Assembly (NCBI RefSeq): GCF_024793895.1
Contig: NZ_JANUSB010000015.1
Coordinates: 1,178,001-1,242,000 of the forward strand
Length of the DNA stretch: 64,000 nucleotides
Direction of reading: 5' to 3'
Source: Serratia sp. AKBS12
Lineage (GTDB): Bacteria; Pseudomonadota; Gammaproteobacteria; Enterobacterales; Enterobacteriaceae
How positions within the stretch are numbered: position 1 is the first letter of the stretch; each line of letters opens with the position of its first letter. A program made the translations under genes and the position numbers. Shown here piece by piece: positions 45,898 to 57,478 of the stretch. Under the pieces are notes generated by a model. The model worked only from the letters and a program-made list of their open reading frames with translations, did not search any database and was not told the origin of the DNA.

Positions 45898-46146
45898 AAT
45901 TTTAATTACTGGCTCAACGAAAACTCACGTTAGCAATATCTTCTTCCTCTCACGCCTCTTTTAATGGCCGAAAAGGCCCTCTGGTCACCAGTATAGAGTC
46001 CAGCCCCATTATGCCGTCAACAAATCGTTAAACACCAGCGTTGCGCTGAGCCGGCGTTTGATAGATTGTTGGGATATAACGCTACCGGTACCGCCATCAG
46101 GAAACATTGCTAACGTGAGTTTTCGCTAGTGAGCGTCAAATTCCTA
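45898..46146. mobile_element. Miniature element with Tn3-type inverted repeats
   Basis: CGAAAACTCACGTTAGCAAT (45918-45937) recurs as its exact inverse at 46106-46125. It equals the inner end of Tn3-family terminal repeats (AACGAAAACTCACGTTAAG). On the right the match continues outward (GACGCTCACTAG, Tn3 GACGCTCAGTGG), giving an outer end near 46143-46146; the left outer end is weaker. About 250 bp with no coding potential, so it fits a Tn3-derived miniature element mobilised by a transposase elsewhere. No 5-bp target duplication could be fixed by eye. It sits just after the microcin pair. Confidence 0.75.
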
Positions 46147-46294
46147 TAAACAAAATCTATTTTAGTTACAACATACATATAAGGACGAGTTAACCACGCA
46201 TCTGCAACCACAGCGATGGCAAAAACGATCGAGAGCCATGAAACTACGCGGGTCATGCAAGAGGGAATGGCGCGGAAAGCCCGCGCCAGAGGGG

Positions 46295-47791
46295 TTACAG
46301 GTAACGACTTTCCAGATGTTGGCGGAAATAGCGTGGATTAAGCGATTCACCGGTGGCATTGGCAATCAACGTTTGCGTCGGGAAGCGACTGCCGTGACGC
46401 CAGATATGTTGTTGCAGCCAGTGGAACAGAGCGCTGAGGTCGCCGCGCGCAATGTCATCGCTCAAATTCGGCAACGCATTGCGAATGGCGGCGAACAGCT
46501 GTGCGGCGTACATTGCCCCCAGCGTATAGGTAGGGAAGTAGCCAAACGCGCCGTCGGTCCAGTGAATGTCCTGCATACAGCCGTTGCGGTAATCGCCAAC
46601 GGTGTCCAGACCAAGATACTGACGCATTTTCTCATTCCATAGCGCCGGAATGTCGTTGACCTCGATATCGCCTTCAATCAGGGCCTTTTCGATTTCGTAG
46701 CGCAAAATCACATGGGCTGGGTAACTGACTTCATCAGCATCAACGCGGATCAAGCCTTGTTTTACGCGCTGATTGAGGCGAATGAAATTGCCTTCCTCCA
46801 GTGCCGGCTGGTCGCCAAACTGGGCGACCACCAACGGCCGCAGGATCTTCAGGAAGTCGCTACTGCGCGCCAACTGCATTTCAAACAATAGGCTTTGCGA
46901 TTCATGAATCGCGGTGGAACGCGCCTGCGCTACCGGTTGTCCCAGCCACTCACGCGGCAGATTTTGTTCATAACGGGCGTGACCGGTTTCATGAACGATG
47001 CCGAGCAGCGCGGTGAGGAATTCCTTGTCGTTATAGCGGGTAGTGATACGCACGTCTTCAGGCACGCCACCGCAGAAGGGGTGGGCGCTGACGTCGACCC
47101 GGCCAGCGTCAAAATTGAACCCCAGCAATTTCATGACGCTCAGGCTCAGTTTGCGTTGGGTGTCGACATCGAATGGGCCTTGCGGCATCAGGCAGGGTTC
47201 CTGCGCCTGTTTGGCGACCACTTTTTGTAGTAAATCCGGCAGCCAGGTTTTCAGGTCGCCAAAAATACGTTCGAGATCGCTGCCGCGCATGCCAGGTTCG
47301 AACAAATTGAGCAGCGCATCGTAACGACTACTGCCGTTGGCCTGGGCACGAATCTGCGCTTCTTCGCGGCTGAGTTTTACCACCTCGCGCAGATTGTCGG
47401 CAAATCCCTGCCAATCATTGGCCGGGCGCTGTGAGCGCCAGGCATGCTCGCAGCGGGCGCCGGCCAGCGACTTGGCCTCGACCAGCCATTCAGGTACCAG
47501 CACGGCGTTGTCGTAGTGGCGGCGCATTTCCAGCAGGTTGGCGCGGTCGACATCGTCCAGGGATTCCTGCTGGGCGTACTCGAGCAACTGGCCGGTTTTT
47601 TCGGCGGTCAACAGCTGATGCTGCAGTACGCTCAGTTCCGCCAGCGCTTGCGAACGCGCCTTGCTGCCCCCGGGCGGCATCATGGTTTGCATGTCCCAGC
47701 CAGCAATGGCGGAGAGGTGGCCGAAACGCGACAAACGGCTGAATAAGCCACGTAACTGGTGATAGGCGGATGAAGTCTGTGCAGATGTCAT
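46295..47791 (-). CDS. Metallocarboxypeptidase, M32 (Taq) family
   Basis: 498 residues. HETGH zinc site in GIVHETGHARYEQNLP, with the third ligand expected in the STAIHESQSLLFEMQLARS stretch (HESQ). It is almost entirely helical, without a signal peptide: a cytosolic broad-specificity carboxypeptidase active on peptides. CAGGAG precedes ATG 47791. It has no E. coli K-12 counterpart in this location. The accessory segment ends just before it, and rstB starts 27 bp upstream of it on the same strand. Confidence 0.9.
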   Translation of the reverse strand: MTSAQTSSAYHQLRGLFSRLSRFGHLSAIAGWDMQTMMPPGGSKARSQALAELSVLQHQLLTAEKTGQLLEYAQQESLDDVDRANLLEMRRHYDNAVLVPEWLVEAKSLAGARCEHAWRSQRPANDWQGFADNLREVVKLSREEAQIRAQANGSSRYDALLNLFEPGMRGSDLERIFGDLKTWLPDLLQKVVAKQAQEPCLMPQGPFDVDTQRKLSLSVMKLLGFNFDAGRVDVSAHPFCGGVPEDVRITTRYNDKEFLTALLGIVHETGHARYEQNLPREWLGQPVAQARSTAIHESQSLLFEMQLARSSDFLKILRPLVVAQFGDQPALEEGNFIRLNQRVKQGLIRVDADEVSYPAHVILRYEIEKALIEGDIEVNDIPALWNEKMRQYLGLDTVGDYRNGCMQDIHWTDGAFGYFPTYTLGAMYAAQLFAAIRNALPNLSDDIARGDLSALFHWLQQHIWRHGSRFPTQTLIANATGESLNPRYFRQHLESRYL

Positions 47792-47817
47792 GTCTCAGCT
47801 CCTGAATAGCGATCCGG

Positions 47818-49128
47818 TCAGCTCAACTGCGGATCGGTCTTGAGTAATAACGGGTATTTAACTGGCCAACAGAAACGGAAACGCGCGCCGCCGAGCGGGC
47901 TGGCGTCTACCTGTACCTGGCCCTGATAGGCCAGCGCAATGGAGTGCACGATCGCCAACCCCAGACCGCAGCCGCCGGTGGCACGATCGCGGCTGGGATC
48001 GAGTCGAACAAACGGTTCGAATACCCGCAACCGCTCCTCCGGCGGGATCCCCGGGCCGTCATCCTCGACCTGCAGGCAGGCAATATCACCGTCGAACCAC
48101 AGGCCAATGCGCAGCCGTTGCTGCGAATAGCGCAGCGCATTATTGACAAGATTGTCCAGCACGCGCTCCATCAGGCGCAGGTCAACGCCGCCGAAATCGC
48201 CACAATGCGGTATATCCAGCTCGATGTCGCGCTGCGGGTGTATCACGCGAATATCCTCGACCTTGTCCTGCAACCAACCGGGCAGATCCAGCGGTTCGAT
48301 ATTGAGGGATACCTGCGGACGATCGAGGCGCGCATAGGTCAGTAACTCGTCAATCAGCGACTCCAACTGGCTGATATCGCGGTTGAGCGCCTGTTGTTCG
48401 ACCTCGGCAAGGTTATCACTCATCGCCAAGCGGTAGCGCAAGCGTACCAATGGGGTGCGCAGTTCATGGGCAATGCCGTCGATCAACTGTTTTTTGCTGG
48501 CGATCAGGGTGTTGATGTTGTCCGCCATTTGATTGAACGCCACTCCCAATCGGTTGAGACTCGATGTGGGATCGAAATGGGTACGTTCATCCAGGTGGCC
48601 GGCACCGAGCCGCTGAGCGGCATTCTCCAATTTGAGTAAATCCTGCCAGTGCGGGCGCATCCACAGGAATACCGGCAGCGCCAGCGACAGGCCGATAAAC
48701 AGCAGCAATGCCAAATCGAGTAGCCGCATCTGGTGCAGGTAAAACAGATAGGGGATGGGGCCGACGACCAAGACATAGTGGCTGCGCGGGATGCGCTGCA
48801 TAAAGGTGTATTGATCGTCCAGTGCGATGATCTCGCCCAGTCGCAGCCGCTTTTGCATCTCTGCACTGAGTTTTTGCTTGCCTAATGGTTCGATGTGCAG
48901 CTGGAATGACAGGTTCAAATCCAGCGTATCGATGGTTTTGTTCCAGTCCTTCAGCGGGATCTCACGCAGTTCGCTACGCATCAGATACAGCGAGCTTTTC
49001 ATCAGATCATCCATCGACTGACGCCCGGCGCGTTCGGCGGTTACCTTATAGACCAGCCCGACCAGCATTGCCATCACCAGAAAGCAGACGAACAGCAGCA
49101 GAAAGAACTGAACGAAGAGTTTCCTCAT
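47818..49128 (-). CDS. rstB: Sensor histidine kinase RstB
   Basis: 436 residues (433 in E. coli). Membrane helices at about 7-27 and 135-157, HAMP region, phosphoacceptor His in DGIAHELRTPLVRLR, N box DNLVNNALRY, G boxes DDGPGIPPEE and GCGLGLAIVHS. It phosphorylates RstA. In E. coli the PhoP-induced rstAB pair acts in acid response, including asr. It overlaps rstA by 4 bp, so the two are one operon. Confidence 0.94.
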   Translation of the reverse strand: MRKLFVQFFLLLFVCFLVMAMLVGLVYKVTAERAGRQSMDDLMKSSLYLMRSELREIPLKDWNKTIDTLDLNLSFQLHIEPLGKQKLSAEMQKRLRLGEIIALDDQYTFMQRIPRSHYVLVVGPIPYLFYLHQMRLLDLALLLFIGLSLALPVFLWMRPHWQDLLKLENAAQRLGAGHLDERTHFDPTSSLNRLGVAFNQMADNINTLIASKKQLIDGIAHELRTPLVRLRYRLAMSDNLAEVEQQALNRDISQLESLIDELLTYARLDRPQVSLNIEPLDLPGWLQDKVEDIRVIHPQRDIELDIPHCGDFGGVDLRLMERVLDNLVNNALRYSQQRLRIGLWFDGDIACLQVEDDGPGIPPEERLRVFEPFVRLDPSRDRATGGCGLGLAIVHSIALAYQGQVQVDASPLGGARFRFCWPVKYPLLLKTDPQLS

Positions 49129-49850
49129 TGCTGCGCCGACTCCCAGGCATTGGGGGCGAACAGATAGCCTTTGTTGCGCACCGTCTTGATACGAAACGGC
49201 TCCAGCGCGTTGTCATAAAGTTTGCGTCGCAGACGGGAAATCGCCACGTCGATGCTGCGATCCATACCGTCATAGCTTACGCCGCGCAGGTTTTTCAGCA
49301 ACGCTTCGCGATCCATGATTTGCCCGGCGTGGGTTGCCAGCTCCCACAGCAAATCGAAGTCAGAGGTGGACAGGGTGACGCTTTCATTCGCCAGCGTCAC
49401 CTGGCGGTTGACCGGGTCGATGCACAGCAGGCCAAAATGCAGCGCGTTATGCTGAGTCAACGGTGGCGCGCCGTCTTCTTTCGTCTGCCCGCCATGCTGG
49501 CGCAGGTGCAGGCGCAATCGCGCCAACAGTACCGCCGGCGGAGTGGTTTTAAGTATGTAATCGTTGGCACCCATTTCCAATGACAGGATATGGTTCATGT
49601 CGCTATCGAGCGAGGTGAGCAGCACGATAGGGCCAGGGAAGATCGGTCGCAGATCGCGGCACAGCGTCATGCCGTCTTTGCCGGGCAGCATGATGTCTAG
49701 CAGCACCAGATCCGGCTGCTCTTGTTCAATCCGCGCCTGGGCGGTGTCACCGCGCGCCTCCACTAGCACGTCGATGTCATGTTTACCCAGATAGGCAGCA
49801 ATCAGTTTGCCGACGTCCTCGTCGTCTTCTACAAAAACAATTTTGTGCAT
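49125..49850 (-). CDS. rstA: Response regulator RstA
   Basis: 241 residues, OmpR/PhoB class. Receiver: FVEDDEDVG, phospho-Asp in LVLLDIMLPGKDG, conserved Thr/Lys in LLTSLDS and LKTTPPA. The C-terminal winged helix is SFDLLWELATHAGQIMDREALL, then YDGMDRSIDVAISRLRRKL. Start is ATG 49850 with little ribosome site. A hairpin GGCACGGC / GCCGTGCC (49874-49896) lies between folM and rstA and could end the folM transcript or lie in the rstA leader. The E. coli ydgC gene that stands between them is missing. Confidence 0.94.
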   Translation of the reverse strand: MHKIVFVEDDEDVGKLIAAYLGKHDIDVLVEARGDTAQARIEQEQPDLVLLDIMLPGKDGMTLCRDLRPIFPGPIVLLTSLDSDMNHILSLEMGANDYILKTTPPAVLLARLRLHLRQHGGQTKEDGAPPLTQHNALHFGLLCIDPVNRQVTLANESVTLSTSDFDLLWELATHAGQIMDREALLKNLRGVSYDGMDRSIDVAISRLRRKLYDNALEPFRIKTVRNKGYLFAPNAWESAQQ

Positions 49851-49908
49851 TATTTAGGCTTATCAACAAGGCGGGCACGGCATCACGCGCCGTGCCGGAC
49901 CGTAGGGT

Positions 49909-50631
49909 TCAACGTAGTGGACGCCCGCCATCCACGCCATGGGTGCGGCCGGTGACATAGCGACTGGCCAGCAGGTAATTTACCAGCTCGACCACTTCGC
50001 CTTCGCCAGGGGCTACCTTCATTAATGACTTTTCCAGCGCCTGCTGGCGATAGGCGTGATCGTCGCCAGGATTAAAAATGATCAACGAGGGGGCGATGGC
50101 GTTGACCTTGACTTCCGGGGCCAGCTTGCGGGCGAACGAGCGCGTCATATTATCCAGCGCCGCCTTACTGGCGGCGTAGGCAATATGTTTATCGCTGCCT
50201 TTTTCCACCACATAGTCCGTCAGGTGAATGATATCCGCCCCGGCCTGGCCTTGCCCACGCAGGCAGGACTCCAGTAACTGATTGAGCAGATAGGGGGTAT
50301 ATACGTGTATTTGCAGCATCGCGGCCATGGTTTGCTCCGGCGGCGTTTGCGGCGATTCGGCCAGCCAGGCGCTGGCGTTGTGGATCACCGCGCGCAATTT
50401 TGCCGTGGTTTGCTTCACCCGATCGGCAAACTGATAAATGCCATCGTGGCTGGAAAAGTCGCCCTGAATGCAAATCGCGCCCAGCGCTTTCAGCTCCGCC
50501 AACGCCGGATAATCGCTACGGTAGGCAATAATCACCGGCACATCGCGCTGCAAAAAGGATTTGGCCAGCGCCAGTCCAATCCGGCGGGCGCCGCCTGTGA
50601 TCAGTACCGGCGCCGAGTGTGTATGTTCCAT
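49909..50631 (-). CDS. folM: Dihydromonapterin reductase FolM
   Basis: 240 residues, short-chain dehydrogenase. It reduces dihydromonapterin and, weakly, dihydrofolate with NADPH. Nucleotide binding LITGGARRIGLALA; catalytic Y-x3-K in IAYAASKAAL; also HNASAW and VKVNAIAPS. Clear match to E. coli FolM; ATG 50631. Together with folE2 at 9.2 kb this is the second pterin gene in the window. Confidence 0.93.
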   Translation of the reverse strand: MEHTHSAPVLITGGARRIGLALAKSFLQRDVPVIIAYRSDYPALAELKALGAICIQGDFSSHDGIYQFADRVKQTTAKLRAVIHNASAWLAESPQTPPEQTMAAMLQIHVYTPYLLNQLLESCLRGQGQAGADIIHLTDYVVEKGSDKHIAYAASKAALDNMTRSFARKLAPEVKVNAIAPSLIIFNPGDDHAYRQQALEKSLMKVAPGEGEVVELVNYLLASRYVTGRTHGVDGGRPLR

Positions 50632-50762
50632 CGTTTAAAGCTCCTGCACAGGCTGGCAAACAATAGGGGAATTATGCCATTATACGGCAGAAAGTCGTTA
50701 TAGCTTCGCATCGATTATCCATTTCAGGATGTTATACACTGGCCAAGAGAGGAATTGAGGGG

Positions 50763-51170
50763 ATGAGCAACAGCCACCTTGCATCCGTCGCGCACAGTGA
50801 GAAAATCTGCTTTGATTACATGGATTTTCTGTCATCATCGTGCAAGAAGCACTGGCGCTTTATAGATGCAATTTATGGTGTGATGCCTATTTTTGGCATG
50901 GTATTGAAATCGCGCGTGGTAACTACGCAGACGCGGAAAGAGCATTTGAAAGAGCTGGCTTTGCAGGTGGTTTCCACGCAGGTCAGCGACGAAACCAACA
51001 TCATTCGTCTTATCGATCTGGCGCAGCAACAGGGGCTGGCGGTATTTGATATCCAGTTACCGTATGCGTTAGACAAAAATCAGCTGGCGGCGATTCAGCA
51101 GGAATGTGCCGATCGGGTGGTGGTGACGCAGGTAGGCGAGCGCATTACCATTGCTGCGCAAAAAAAATGA
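50763..51170 (+). CDS. Hypothetical protein
   Basis: 135 residues, not recognised. GAGGGG ends 2 nt before ATG 50763 (GAGAGGAATTGAGGGG region), so the start is credible. There is no signal peptide; a mid-chain IYGVMPIFGMVLKSRV run is the only hydrophobic piece, and the C-terminal part alternates strands and helices. It is an isolated plus-strand gene between folM and ydgI with its own terminator. Confidence 0.7.
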   Translation: MSNSHLASVAHSEKICFDYMDFLSSSCKKHWRFIDAIYGVMPIFGMVLKSRVVTTQTRKEHLKELALQVVSTQVSDETNIIRLIDLAQQQGLAVFDIQLPYALDKNQLAAIQQECADRVVVTQVGERITIAAQKK

Positions 51171-51193
51171 CCGGGTATTCACCCGGCCTTTTT
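51171..51193. terminator. Bidirectional terminator between hypothetical gene and ydgI
   Basis: Stem CCGGGT / ACCCGG, loop ATTC, then CCTTTTTT; A7 on the left side also allows leftward ending of ydgI. Confidence 0.9.
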
Positions 51194-51197
51194 TATC

Positions 51198-52589
51198 TTA
51201 TTGCATCATAAACCAACCGGCGGGCACCGTGGCTATCAATAGCAGGAAAATACTGCTTTTCTCCAGCCTGCTCAGCAGCTTGACGCCATCATGCCCGCGT
51301 CTGGCATAGATAAACACCAGCAGACCCGGCGCATACAGCAGTACCGACATCAGCAGGTGCATCAGCCCCGATGCGTACAGCAGCCAGATCCCATACAGAC
51401 AGGCGCCGCTGGCGGCAAATATCAGCCGCGTGTCATTACGCTTAAGCGCGACTTTAAACAGGAATGCGCCGACCAGAAAATAGGGCACCAGGATCATTTC
51501 CGAGGCGATGGTCAGCAGCGAATTGTAATTGCTGCCGGTCAGCCAGATCAGCACCAGCGCCGCCTGCACTGCACCGTTGGTCAGCCACAATGACGCCGAC
51601 GGGGCATGGTTTTTGTTTTGCTTGCAAAAGATTTTTGGAAACGCGCCGTGCTGCGCCGCCAGCAGTGGCACTTCTGCCGCCATAATGGTCCAGCTCAGGT
51701 AGGCACCGCAAACGGAAATGATCAGTCCGGCGGCGATAATCACGTCGCCCCAGGGACCGATCAGATCGACCATCAGCACCGCCATTGACGGGTTGCGCAT
51801 CTGCGCCAGTTCGCTGCGCGGTACCACGCCGAGCGCCAGCAAGGTTACCAGCAGGTAGACCCCCAGCGCCGAAACCACCGCCAGCATGGTGGCTAGGCCC
51901 ACGTCTTTTTTATGCCGCGCCCGTGCAGAAACCACCACCGCGCCTTCTACGCCGATAAACACCCACAGGGTAATCAGCATGGTATCCTTGACCTGTTCCC
52001 ATACTGGTTTGCCGAGTACGATACCGTGGAAGTCGAGAGTGAAGACGTCCATATTGAAGGCCATTGCCGCCAGTACCGCGAACAGTCCCAGCGGTAATAG
52101 CTTGGCCAAGGTTGCGGCCAGGTTGATGCTGGCCGCGGTCTGTACGCCACGCAGCACCAGGCCGTGAACCACCCACAGCAACAGTGATTCGCCAATCAGC
52201 GCTTGCCAGGTGTTGCCATCGCCGAGAATCACCTCGCCGCCGCGATCGGTGAAAATACTCAATGCGGCAAAGACGATCACCAGATAGGAGACGTTGGCGA
52301 TGACCGCACACAGCCAATAACCCCAGGCGGAACAGAAGCCCACCAGCTCGCCAAAACCTTCTTTGGCATAGGTAAAAATACCGCCATCAAGATCGGGGCG
52401 CAGCCGCGTCAGCAGCAGCATGGCGAACGCCAGGAATAAAATGCCAACGCCGGTGATGCCCCAGCCAAGCAATAATGCCGCCGGGCTGGCCACCTCCGCC
52501 ATATTCTGGGGCAGGCTGAACACTCCGGCGCCAAGCATTGAGCTGAGCACCAGAGCGGTTAACGCGGTTAGACCTAATTTTTTTTCCAA
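51198..52589 (-). CDS. ydgI: Basic amino acid antiporter family protein YdgI
   Basis: 463 residues and about 12 membrane helices, APC superfamily, arginine/ornithine antiporter (ArcD) branch. Starts MEKKLGLTALTALVLSSMLG then AGVFSLPQNMAEVASPAA; the GAGVF unwound-helix motif and a conserved Glu in WVFIGVEGAVVVS fit substrate binding. Close to E. coli YdgI over its full length; true substrate there is not fixed. It is next to ydgH as in E. coli. Confidence 0.9.
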   Translation of the reverse strand: MEKKLGLTALTALVLSSMLGAGVFSLPQNMAEVASPAALLLGWGITGVGILFLAFAMLLLTRLRPDLDGGIFTYAKEGFGELVGFCSAWGYWLCAVIANVSYLVIVFAALSIFTDRGGEVILGDGNTWQALIGESLLLWVVHGLVLRGVQTAASINLAATLAKLLPLGLFAVLAAMAFNMDVFTLDFHGIVLGKPVWEQVKDTMLITLWVFIGVEGAVVVSARARHKKDVGLATMLAVVSALGVYLLVTLLALGVVPRSELAQMRNPSMAVLMVDLIGPWGDVIIAAGLIISVCGAYLSWTIMAAEVPLLAAQHGAFPKIFCKQNKNHAPSASLWLTNGAVQAALVLIWLTGSNYNSLLTIASEMILVPYFLVGAFLFKVALKRNDTRLIFAASGACLYGIWLLYASGLMHLLMSVLLYAPGLLVFIYARRGHDGVKLLSRLEKSSIFLLLIATVPAGWFMMQ

Positions 52590-52780
52590 TGACGATTCCC
52601 GAATACAGAATAAACAGCTGGCGAGCGCCTATTGAACAGCAAGAACGCAATGAGATTAATTGCGAGCAGAGACAATAGCCCTGAATTTGGCGCGAATTTT
52701 ACGGATGGAAGCTGCGGGATGCAATGATTGAATATGCGCAATCGGCAAAAAATTATTCAGTTGATTCTGAAAATAGCGCT

Positions 52781-52809
52781 AAAAAAATCGGGCAGCGCGA
52801 TGGCTGCCC
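52781..52809 (-). terminator. ydgH terminator
   Basis: Minus strand: GGGCAGC, loop CATCGC, GCTGCCC, GA, T7. It lies 24 bp after the ydgH stop. Confidence 0.9.
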
Positions 52810-52832
52810 GTGGTGTCCCGACGCTGCGCGGA

Positions 52833-53783
52833 TTATTTGAACAAATCGGCACTGACGGTCAGGTTGCCGCCGCTCTTGTTCTGCCATTGGCGTGTGACGT
52901 GATAGTACTTGGCACCTTTGGCCGCTGCGCGTTTGGCGACTTCGGTCGAAACGTCGGTCATGCTGTTGAAATGGCCGGTAAAGGTCACTGAATCAAACGG
53001 CTGCATTTGCGCGGCAGTAACGTTGTTCACTTCCTGAATCTTGGTACCGTCAGGTAACGTTACAGTGTAGCGTTGTCCGGTAGACGACTGGGTTTCAAAG
53101 AAACGACCCACGTCGCGGCTTGGCGAACCGGAAGAGGCGACGCCAGGGATCTCCACCTGCGCGGCAGCGGCGCCGCCAGCGGCCAGCGCTGCCTTGCCGG
53201 CTTCAGAGTCGGCCGGAATGGCATCCGGGCTTTGCACTACGCGTTTCGGGGCGTCGGCCTTGTAAATATAGGCGGTGACGTATTGGTTGCCGCCCTGGTT
53301 GGCGTCAACCTGGCGTACGATAAAGAAGGACGCGGCGCCTTTTTTGCTGGCTGCTTTTGAAATGGCGTCGTTGACGTCAGGCTGGCTGCGGAAGAAACCG
53401 CTAACGCTGACGGTATCGTAAGGTTCCAGCAGATAAGCCTGATCTTTCGGCAGTTCTTTAACGCCGTTGAACTCGCGATAATTCTGGTCTTTGCTCACTT
53501 CCGGCGCATCTTTATGATAGATGTCTGCGGTGACGCGCCAGTTGCCGCCATTGTTGGCGTTATTGATGTCTTGAATATAGAAGGCGTCGGCGCCCAGTTT
53601 GTCTGCACGGCGGGATACTGCGTCGGCGGCTTCATTGATGGCAATAAAGCGCCCGGTAATCGTGATGCGATCAAACGGCTTGATGGCCGCTGCTTTTTCA
53701 GGTGTCAACTCTTGCGCCGCATGAGCAGAGAGCGCAGTGAGTGTAAACAAGGCTGACGCGATGATCGTGGTCTTCAGCTTCAT
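52833..53783 (-). CDS. ydgH: Periplasmic three-domain DUF1471 protein YdgH
   Basis: 316 residues. Signal peptide 1-22 (ALFTLTALSAHA). Three YhcN-type (DUF1471) repeats at about 28-95, 105-175 and 240-316, each with a pattern like FDxITxxGxF, then IAxxAxKxGAxxF and nGGNxxVTAxIYK. Relatives are stress-related periplasmic proteins. The divergent pntA lies 530 bp away. Confidence 0.9.
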   Translation of the reverse strand: MKLKTTIIASALFTLTALSAHAAQELTPEKAAAIKPFDRITITGRFIAINEAADAVSRRADKLGADAFYIQDINNANNGGNWRVTADIYHKDAPEVSKDQNYREFNGVKELPKDQAYLLEPYDTVSVSGFFRSQPDVNDAISKAASKKGAASFFIVRQVDANQGGNQYVTAYIYKADAPKRVVQSPDAIPADSEAGKAALAAGGAAAAQVEIPGVASSGSPSRDVGRFFETQSSTGQRYTVTLPDGTKIQEVNNVTAAQMQPFDSVTFTGHFNSMTDVSTEVAKRAAAKGAKYYHVTRQWQNKSGGNLTVSADLFK

Positions 53784-55843
<2,060 letters not shown>

Positions 55844-55853
55844 GGGGTAACAC

Positions 55854-57242
55854 ATGTCTGGAGGATTGGTTACAGCTGCATACATTGTTGCCGCTATCCT
55901 GTTTATTTTCAGCCTTGCCGGGCTGTCGCGTCATGAAACCTCGAAGCAGGGTAACCTGTTCGGCGTTGCCGGTATGGCGATCGCGTTGATCGCGACCATT
56001 CTCGGGCCGGATTCCGGTAACGTTGGCTGGATTATCATTGCGATGATTATCGGCGGGTCGATCGGCATCTATCTGGCGAAAAAGGTAGAAATGACCGAAA
56101 TGCCCGAACTGGTGGCGATGCTGCACAGCTTCGTCGGCCTGGCGGCGGTGCTGGTTGGCTTCAACAGCTATCTGGATCATGGCACCGCGATGGAGCCGGT
56201 GATGGAAAACATCCATCTGACCGAAGTGTTCCTCGGTATCTTCATCGGTGCTGTCACCTTTACCGGCTCGATCGTGGCGTTTGGCAAACTGCGCGGCATT
56301 ATCTCTTCCAAGCCGTTGATGTTACCGAATCGCCATAAATTGAACCTGGCGGCGCTGGTAATTTCCTTCCTGTTGCTGGTGGTGTTCGTGCGTACCGACA
56401 GCCTTGGGCTGGAAGTAGTGGCCTTGTTGTTGATGACGGTGATTGCCCTGGCGTTCGGCTGGCATCTGGTGGCGTCTATCGGCGGCGCCGATATGCCGGT
56501 GGTGGTGTCAATGCTCAACTCATACTCCGGTTGGGCGGCAGCGGCGGCGGGTTTCATGCTGAGCAACGATCTGCTGATCGTCACTGGCGCGCTGGTCGGT
56601 TCCTCCGGCGCCATCCTGTCTTATATCATGTGCAAGGCAATGAACCGTTCGTTTATCAGCGTGATTGCCGGCGGTTTCGGTACTGACGGTTCTTCCACCG
56701 GCGATGCCGAAGAAATGGGGGAATACCGCGAAACCACCGCGGAAGAGGTGGCCGAGATGCTGCGCAATTCTTCCTCGGTGATCATCACGCCAGGGTATGG
56801 CATGGCGGTGGCGCAGGCGCAATATCCGGTGGCGGAAATTACCGAAAAACTGCGCGCGCGCGGTATCAAGGTGCGTTTTGGCATCCATCCGGTGGCCGGT
56901 CGCTTGCCGGGTCATATGAACGTATTGCTGGCTGAGGCCAAGGTTCCGTATGACGTGGTATTGGAAATGGATGAAATCAACGATGATTTCGCTGATACCG
57001 ATACCGTGCTGGTGATTGGTGCCAACGACACGGTCAACCCGGCGGCGCTGGAGGATCCTCGCAGTCCGATTGCCGGCATGCCGGTGCTGGAAGTGTGGAA
57101 AGCGCAGAATGTGATCGCCTTTAAGCGCTCGATGAATACCGGCTATGCCGGGGTTCAGAACCCGCTGTTCTTTAAAGAAAATACCCAGATGCTGTTTGGC
57201 GATGCCAAGGCCAGCGTTGAGGCAATCAAGAACGCATTGTAA
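55854..57242 (+). CDS. pntB: NAD(P) transhydrogenase subunit beta
   Basis: 462 residues, the E. coli length. Eight to nine membrane helices occupy about 1-260, followed by the NADP(H)-binding domain III ([31 protein letters not shown], and the [17 protein letters not shown] loop). It forms the A2B2 membrane complex with PntA. GTAACACATG gives a modest ribosome site. Confidence 0.96.
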   Translation: MSGGLVTAAYIVAAILFIFSLAGLSRHETSKQGNLFGVAGMAIALIATILGPDSGNVGWIIIAMIIGGSIGIYLAKKVEMTEMPELVAMLHSFVGLAAVLVGFNSYLDHGTAMEPVMENIHLTEVFLGIFIGAVTFTGSIVAFGKLRGIISSKPLMLPNRHKLNLAALVISFLLLVVFVRTDSLGLEVVALLLMTVIALAFGWHLVASIGGADMPVVVSMLNSYSGWAAAAAGFMLSNDLLIVTGALVGSSGAILSYIMCKAMNRSFISVIAGGFGTDGSSTGDAEEMGEYRETTAEEVAEMLRNSSSVIITPGYGMAVAQAQYPVAEITEKLRARGIKVRFGIHPVAGRLPGHMNVLLAEAKVPYDVVLEMDEINDDFADTDTVLVIGANDTVNPAALEDPRSPIAGMPVLEVWKAQNVIAFKRSMNTGYAGVQNPLFFKENTQMLFGDAKASVEAIKNAL

Positions 57243-57267
57243 AGACCTAACTGGTCTGCATGTTGCC

Positions 57268-57306
57268 AATGCCGTTCAGTTAACGCTGAACGGCATTTTT
57301 ATTTTA
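57268..57306 (+). terminator. pntAB terminator
   Basis: Perfect stem AATGCCGTTCAG / CTGAACGGCATT, TTAACG loop, then TTTATTTTA, 25 bp after the pntB stop. Confidence 0.92.
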
Positions 57307-57478
57307 CTTTCGGGTGATTAATTTTAGCGCTGGCGCGTCGACTGCCGGGTAATTTGTGCGGAATATCATGCAAAATAGGCTATAAATTATGCAACCCAAC
57401 ACATCAGATGACAATTTGGCGCCATAATGCGGTATCTTATCTCCCGATTTCATCCATTTAACGGATCCTAGACCCACT

